Shown here: positions 60,690 to 64,000 of the stretch, one piece after another
Position numbering within the stretch: the stretch's first letter is position 1
How the letters are laid out: every line of letters starts with the position of its first letter
Source of the DNA: Spartobacteria bacterium LR76
GTDB taxonomy: Bacteria; Verrucomicrobiota; Verrucomicrobiia; Chthoniobacterales; Terrimicrobiaceae
Direction: 5' to 3'
DNA: 64,000 bases
Assembly: GCA_003054655.1 (NCBI GenBank)
Contig: QAYZ01000012.1
Span: forward strand, 248,001 to 312,000
Translations under genes and position numbers: made by a program
The notes under the pieces: generated by a model
Seen by the model: the letters and a program-made list of their open reading frames with translations, nothing else
What the model was told of the DNA's origin: nothing
The model's database searches: none

Positions 60690-61060
60690 TGAGGTTACTC
60701 GATAGCAATATCATTATCTACGCGACCCTTTCTGAAAATGAATGGCTGAGAGAGTGGCTGGAAACAGAGCCGCTGGCCGTTTCGCAAATATCCCGGGTCG
60801 AGATTCTCGGGTATCATCTGCTCAAAGAAGAGGAACGCCGCGATCTGGCGGGTTTTTTGGATGCTCTGCTGGTCATGCCCATCACGACTGAAATCACTGA
60901 TCGAGCGATAGCTCTGCGGCAGCAGCGGAAAATGGGACTTGGTGATTCCCTCGTCGCCGGGACTGCGATTGAGACCGGATGCGAACTGGTGACCCGTAAC
61001 GTGGAAGATTTCCGATGGGTGGAGGACTTGCGTGTCATCAATCCATTCGAATCTCGCTAG
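60689..61060 (+). CDS. PIN-domain toxin (VapC-like)
   Basis: 123 aa. The four acidic residues of a PIN ribonuclease are seen: RLLDSNIIIY (D6), QISRVEILGY (Glu near residue 36), MGLGDSLVAGTAIE (Asp near 87) and VTRNVEDFRWVEDL (Asp near 106). VapC-type toxins cleave tRNA or rRNA when freed of antitoxin. It overlaps the antitoxin gene by one base, and is probably translated by coupling. Confidence 0.87.
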   Translation: MRLLDSNIIIYATLSENEWLREWLETEPLAVSQISRVEILGYHLLKEEERRDLAGFLDALLVMPITTEITDRAIALRQQRKMGLGDSLVAGTAIETGCELVTRNVEDFRWVEDLRVINPFESR

Positions 61061-61119
61061 CCTGACTTTTTCCTAGCGGAGCGGGGGAAAACGGGGGACA
61101 TTTTGGGGCATCCCCCATC

Positions 61120-61785
61120 GTGAAAATCTTGATTGTTGAAGACCAGGAGCGCCTTGGGCGGTTTCTAAAAAAAGGCATCGCCGAGCATGGCTACACGACG
61201 ACGTGGGTGCGGACGTGCGCGGAGGCGCGGGATGCGCTGGCGGAGGCTTCGCAGGATGCGATCATCCTCGACCTCGGGCTGCCGGATGGCGATGGGCTGG
61301 ACTTGCTGCGGGAATGGCGGCGGGCGGGATTCAACGAACCCGTGCTCATCCTGAGCGCGCGCGATGCCGTGCAGGACCGCATCCGGGGGCTCGATCTCGG
61401 CGCGGATGATTATCTGGCCAAGCCCTTCAGCCTGGAGGAACTCCTCGCCCGCGTCCGCTCGCTCCTGCGGCGGCAGTCGGCATCAAAGGATACGGTGCTG
61501 GAGCATGGGCCGCTACGCATGGACCTCGTGGGCCGCGCGGTGTCGCTGCACGGCAGGCCGCTCGACCTGACGAACCGCGAGTTTGCGCTGCTCGAGACCT
61601 TCCTGCGCAACCCGGGCCGCACGCTCACGCGCACGCTGATCTGCGAGAAGATCTGGGAGTCGAACTACGACGTGGATACCAACCTCCTGGATGTCTATAT
61701 GAGCAAGCTGCGGGCGAAGCTCGAGTCGCCCGGCGGCGAGCCGCTCTTCAAGACCCTGCGCGGCGTGGGGTATCAGCTCCTATGA
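61120..61785 (+). CDS. OmpR-family response regulator
   Basis: 221 aa from GTG 61120. Receiver domain: ILIVEDQERLG, phosphoacceptor in AIILDLGLPDGDG (D51), LILSARD and YLAKPFSLEELLAR. C-terminal winged helix about 125-220: LDLTNREFALLETFLRNPGR and YDVDTNLLDVYMSKLRAKLE, ending TLRGVGYQLL. This matches regulators of the CusR/QseB/TctD group. It overlaps the kinase start as ATGA. Confidence 0.95.
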   Translation: MKILIVEDQERLGRFLKKGIAEHGYTTTWVRTCAEARDALAEASQDAIILDLGLPDGDGLDLLREWRRAGFNEPVLILSARDAVQDRIRGLDLGADDYLAKPFSLEELLARVRSLLRRQSASKDTVLEHGPLRMDLVGRAVSLHGRPLDLTNREFALLETFLRNPGRTLTRTLICEKIWESNYDVDTNLLDVYMSKLRAKLESPGGEPLFKTLRGVGYQLL

Positions 61786-63131
61786 GAACGCTGGGAGCCC
61801 GCCTTGCGCTGTGGTATTCCCTTGTCTCCACGGTCACGCTCTTTGGCCTGCTCGCGGCGGGGTATTTCCTGCTGAACCGCCACCTCGAGCGCGGCGTGGA
61901 TTTGCAGAACGCGGCGGAGTTTCACCGTCTCATCGCGAACGGGTCGCTACCCCAACCGGGGGCGGAATCGCCGGGCTTCCTCGTCGAGGTGCGCGATGCG
62001 CGGGGCGCGGTGCTTTATCGCTCGGCGGCGCTGGGCGTGACGGTGCTGCCGGAGGCAGGCAAAACCGTGACGATCGGCGCGCTGGGGCGGCATCGGGTGG
62101 GGGTGTTTCAGAAGGACGGCGCGACGGTGAAGGTGGCGGTGGCGCTGGAGCCGGTGCGGCAGGTGATGCTCGGATATGCAGAGATCAGTCTGGTGCTGAT
62201 CTGTCTCGTGCTGCTCATCAGCCTCATCAGCGGCCTGGCTTTGAGCCGGGCGGCGCTGCGTCCTGTGCGTGCGATCCAGGAGACGGCCAATCGCATCCGC
62301 CTCGACAACCTGAGCGAGCGCATTCCGGTCGGGGATTCGCAGGATGAGATCGCATCGCTGGCGGAGCTGCTCAATGAGATGTTTGACCGGCTGGAGACGG
62401 CCTTTGCGGAGGTGCGGCGGTTTAGCGCCGAGGCCTCGCATGAACTCAAGACGCCGCTGTCCCTGCTGCGTCTCCAGGCGGAAAAATTGCTAAACGATGG
62501 ACGCCTCGGCGCGGAGCAGGACGAGGCCGTGCAGGAGCAACTCACGGAGATCAACCGCATGCAGCACATCATCGAGGATCTGCTCTTTCTCTCCCGCGCG
62601 GAGGCCCAGGCGATCAAGCCCCGTCTCGTGCGGCGCAATCCGCGAGAGTTTCTCGGTGAATTGACTGAAGACGCGGCGCTGCTGGCCGAGCAGGCGGGCG
62701 TGCAGTTCCGCGCACAAATCGCGCCGGAGGGCGAGGCGGCGTTTGATGCGCAGTGGATGCGCCAGGCTTTGCTGAACCTGCTGACGAACGCCTTCCGGTA
62801 TTCGGGGCGCGGGTCGCTGGTGACGCTCGGCTCGGAGTTCACGCTCGACGCCTGGCGGCTGACGGTGGAGGACGAGGGGCCGGGTGTGCCGGAGGCGGAC
62901 CGGAGTCGCATTTTTGAGCGGTTTGTGCGGCTCGACGATGCCGCAGAGCGCGGGACGGGCTCCGGGCTCGGGCTGGCCATCTGCCGCAGTGTGCTGGCTA
63001 TGCACGGTGGAACGATTCAGGCTGAGGCGGGCAAGCGAAAGAGCGGGCTGCGCGTGGTGTGCGAGATTCCGCTCGGCGGTGCGCCGCGTACGATGGATCG
63101 GCTGCCCGAGCGCGAGCAGGCAGCGGATTAG
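61782..63131 (+). CDS. HAMP-containing sensor histidine kinase
   Basis: 449 aa. Two membrane helices (about 10-30 and 135-158, LVLICLVLLISLISGLALSR) flank a periplasmic domain of about 105 residues. A HAMP linker (LRPVRAIQETANRIRLDNLS) follows, then the H-box FSAEASHELKTPLSLLRLQA (H220), N-box RQALLNLLTNAFRYSG, DEGPGVPEADRSRIFERFVR and GSGLGLAICRSVLAMHGG. The plan fits CusS/QseC-type kinases, which sense metals or envelope signals; the stimulus is not readable. It is translationally coupled to its regulator. Confidence 0.94.
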   Translation: MRTLGARLALWYSLVSTVTLFGLLAAGYFLLNRHLERGVDLQNAAEFHRLIANGSLPQPGAESPGFLVEVRDARGAVLYRSAALGVTVLPEAGKTVTIGALGRHRVGVFQKDGATVKVAVALEPVRQVMLGYAEISLVLICLVLLISLISGLALSRAALRPVRAIQETANRIRLDNLSERIPVGDSQDEIASLAELLNEMFDRLETAFAEVRRFSAEASHELKTPLSLLRLQAEKLLNDGRLGAEQDEAVQEQLTEINRMQHIIEDLLFLSRAEAQAIKPRLVRRNPREFLGELTEDAALLAEQAGVQFRAQIAPEGEAAFDAQWMRQALLNLLTNAFRYSGRGSLVTLGSEFTLDAWRLTVEDEGPGVPEADRSRIFERFVRLDDAAERGTGSGLGLAICRSVLAMHGGTIQAEAGKRKSGLRVVCEIPLGGAPRTMDRLPEREQAAD

Positions 63132-63137
63132 GAGATA

Positions 63138-64000
63138 CTAGCGCAGGATCACGAGATTCCACCAGAGGGGGCCGATGCCCATCCAGATGGCGAGATTCAC
63201 CACCGAGATGATGAAGCCGATGCTCCACCAGGTATTCTGCGAGACATAGGCTCCGGCGAAGTACACCGGGGCGCAGCCTGTGCTGTAGTGGGTGAGCCCG
63301 GCGTTGAGATTGGACAACACGGCGAGCGTCCAGGCGGCGAGGGCGGGCGGCACGCCGAGGACGACCGCCGCGCCGAGAAAGGCCGGATAGAGCGCGGAAA
63401 TCTGCGCGGTGAGGCTGGCGAAGCCGTAGTGCGCGTAAAAGTACAGCAGCGCGAGCACCGCCATTGCGAACGGCCACGGCCAGCCCGCGAGGTGGCCAAA
63501 GGCATCGTCGAAGAGCACCTTGAATGTCCCCTGCCGGCTCATCTCATCGGCCATCATGAGCAGCGGGGCGAACCATACCAGCACCTCCCAGGCGCGGCGG
63601 TTGCCGAGGAGTTCGTCCCACTTCAGCACCTGCGTGAGCAGCAGGGCGGAGATGCCGGTGAGGGCGACAACGGTATTGCCCACGCCATGCCATGGTGAGG
63701 TGATCCAGCCGAGGATGACGAGAAACAGGATGACGAGCAGCGTGATCTCCTGACGGCTGAGCGGGCCGAGGTCGTCGAGCTTTGCCCGGGCAAAAGCCTG
63801 CGCGTGGCCCGTATCCTGGAGCTGGGGAGGGGCGAGGTTATACAATATCCACGGAATGAGGGCAAAGGAGACGAGGCCGGGAACGCAAGTGGCGAGCGCC
63901 CATTTCATCCAGGTCAGTTCGACGCCCGCGATGTCGAGGGCAAACTTGGCGATGAGCGGATTGCCCACCATGCTGGTGAGGAAGAGCACGGAGGCGAGGT
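63138..64000 (-). CDS. DASS-family (SLC13) anion:sodium symporter, C-terminal part
   Basis: At least 287 codons; the frame remains open to the window edge, so the N-terminus is missing. SVLFLTSMVGNPLIAKFALD is the first conserved S-N-x/T motif region, and AHYGFASLTAQISALYPAFL plus NAGLTHYSTGCAPVYFAGAY contain the second, with the family's late T-x-Y-x-x-x-x-x-P-V pattern. About eight hydrophobic helices are visible. Relatives move dicarboxylates such as malate, citrate or 2-oxoglutarate. It is convergent with the kinase gene, with six bases between stops. Confidence 0.9.
   Translation of the reverse strand, partial: LASVLFLTSMVGNPLIAKFALDIAGVELTWMKWALATCVPGLVSFALIPWILYNLAPPQLQDTGHAQAFARAKLDDLGPLSRQEITLLVILFLVILGWITSPWHGVGNTVVALTGISALLLTQVLKWDELLGNRRAWEVLVWFAPLLMMADEMSRQGTFKVLFDDAFGHLAGWPWPFAMAVLALLYFYAHYGFASLTAQISALYPAFLGAAVVLGVPPALAAWTLAVLSNLNAGLTHYSTGCAPVYFAGAYVSQNTWWSIGFIISVVNLAIWMGIGPLWWNLVILR

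Noticed and set aside
1-64000. tRNA, rRNA or CRISPR arrays.
   Set aside because: No T-loop-like GGTTCGANNC with matching acceptor stem, no rRNA blocks and no regularly spaced repeats were seen in intergenic DNA; a covariance-model scan would be decisive.

Overview
The window is GC-rich chromosomal DNA that fits a heterotrophic Verrucomicrobiota bacterium, probably close to Spartobacteria/Chthoniobacterales. The evidence is two 'Verru_Chthon cassette' loci (pseudopilin-like families named for Verrucomicrobium and Chthoniobacter), six PEP-CTERM proteins (two with autotransporter-associated beta-strand repeats), many glycoside hydrolases, and a meso-diaminopimelate cell-wall toolkit (LysA, Mpl). 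This is inferred from families; no rRNA gene is present.

Left half (1-38 kb) is a polysaccharide-degradation island. The 5' tip of a GntR-type regulator diverges from cassette 1 (genes D-B-C-A), which continues through a small secreted protein into a GH38 alpha-mannosidase and a mutarotase-like protein. A second unit has a stand-alone carbohydrate-binding module, a large DUF4838-type enzyme with two more copies of that module, and a GH130 glycoside phosphorylase. A PEP-CTERM adhesin-like protein follows. On the minus strand lies cassette 2 (B-C-D-A) preceded by a GH16 enzyme, then another PEP-CTERM adhesin. Next come two divergent GH1 paralogues. One is an ordinary beta-glucosidase-type enzyme in an operon with a secreted protein and a second GH16 enzyme. 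The other is fused to an AraC DNA-binding domain and carries S-D-P where GH1 enzymes have the catalytic N-E-P. I read it as a glycosidase turned into a one-component sugar sensor. Two more PEP-CTERM genes and a secreted protein close this half.

Right half (38-64 kb) is mostly housekeeping and regulation: MnmG, a GNAT acetyltransferase, the circularly permuted ATP-grasp/alpha-E pair, an IS481-family element between the arms of a 36-nt inverted repeat, LysA, a TraB-like membrane protein, an FAD/NADPH sulfite-reductase-type flavoprotein without flavodoxin domain, Mpl, a DCC thiol oxidoreductase, a ParDE-type module, a geranylgeranyl-reductase-family protein, two two-component systems, an Ntn amidase, an OsmC protein, two PEP-CTERM proteins, an OmpA-family protein, a VapBC-type module and the 3' part of a DASS anion transporter.

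The island suggests extracellular attack on mannose- and beta-glucan-containing polysaccharide. GH16 enzymes and the DUF4838 protein are exported; GH38, GH130 and GH1 have no signal peptide and probably finish oligosaccharides inside the cell. The two cassettes look like minor-pseudopilin tip complexes (GspH/I/J/K-like) of a type II/IV-pilus-like machine whose core is not in this window. No tRNA, rRNA or CRISPR was seen.
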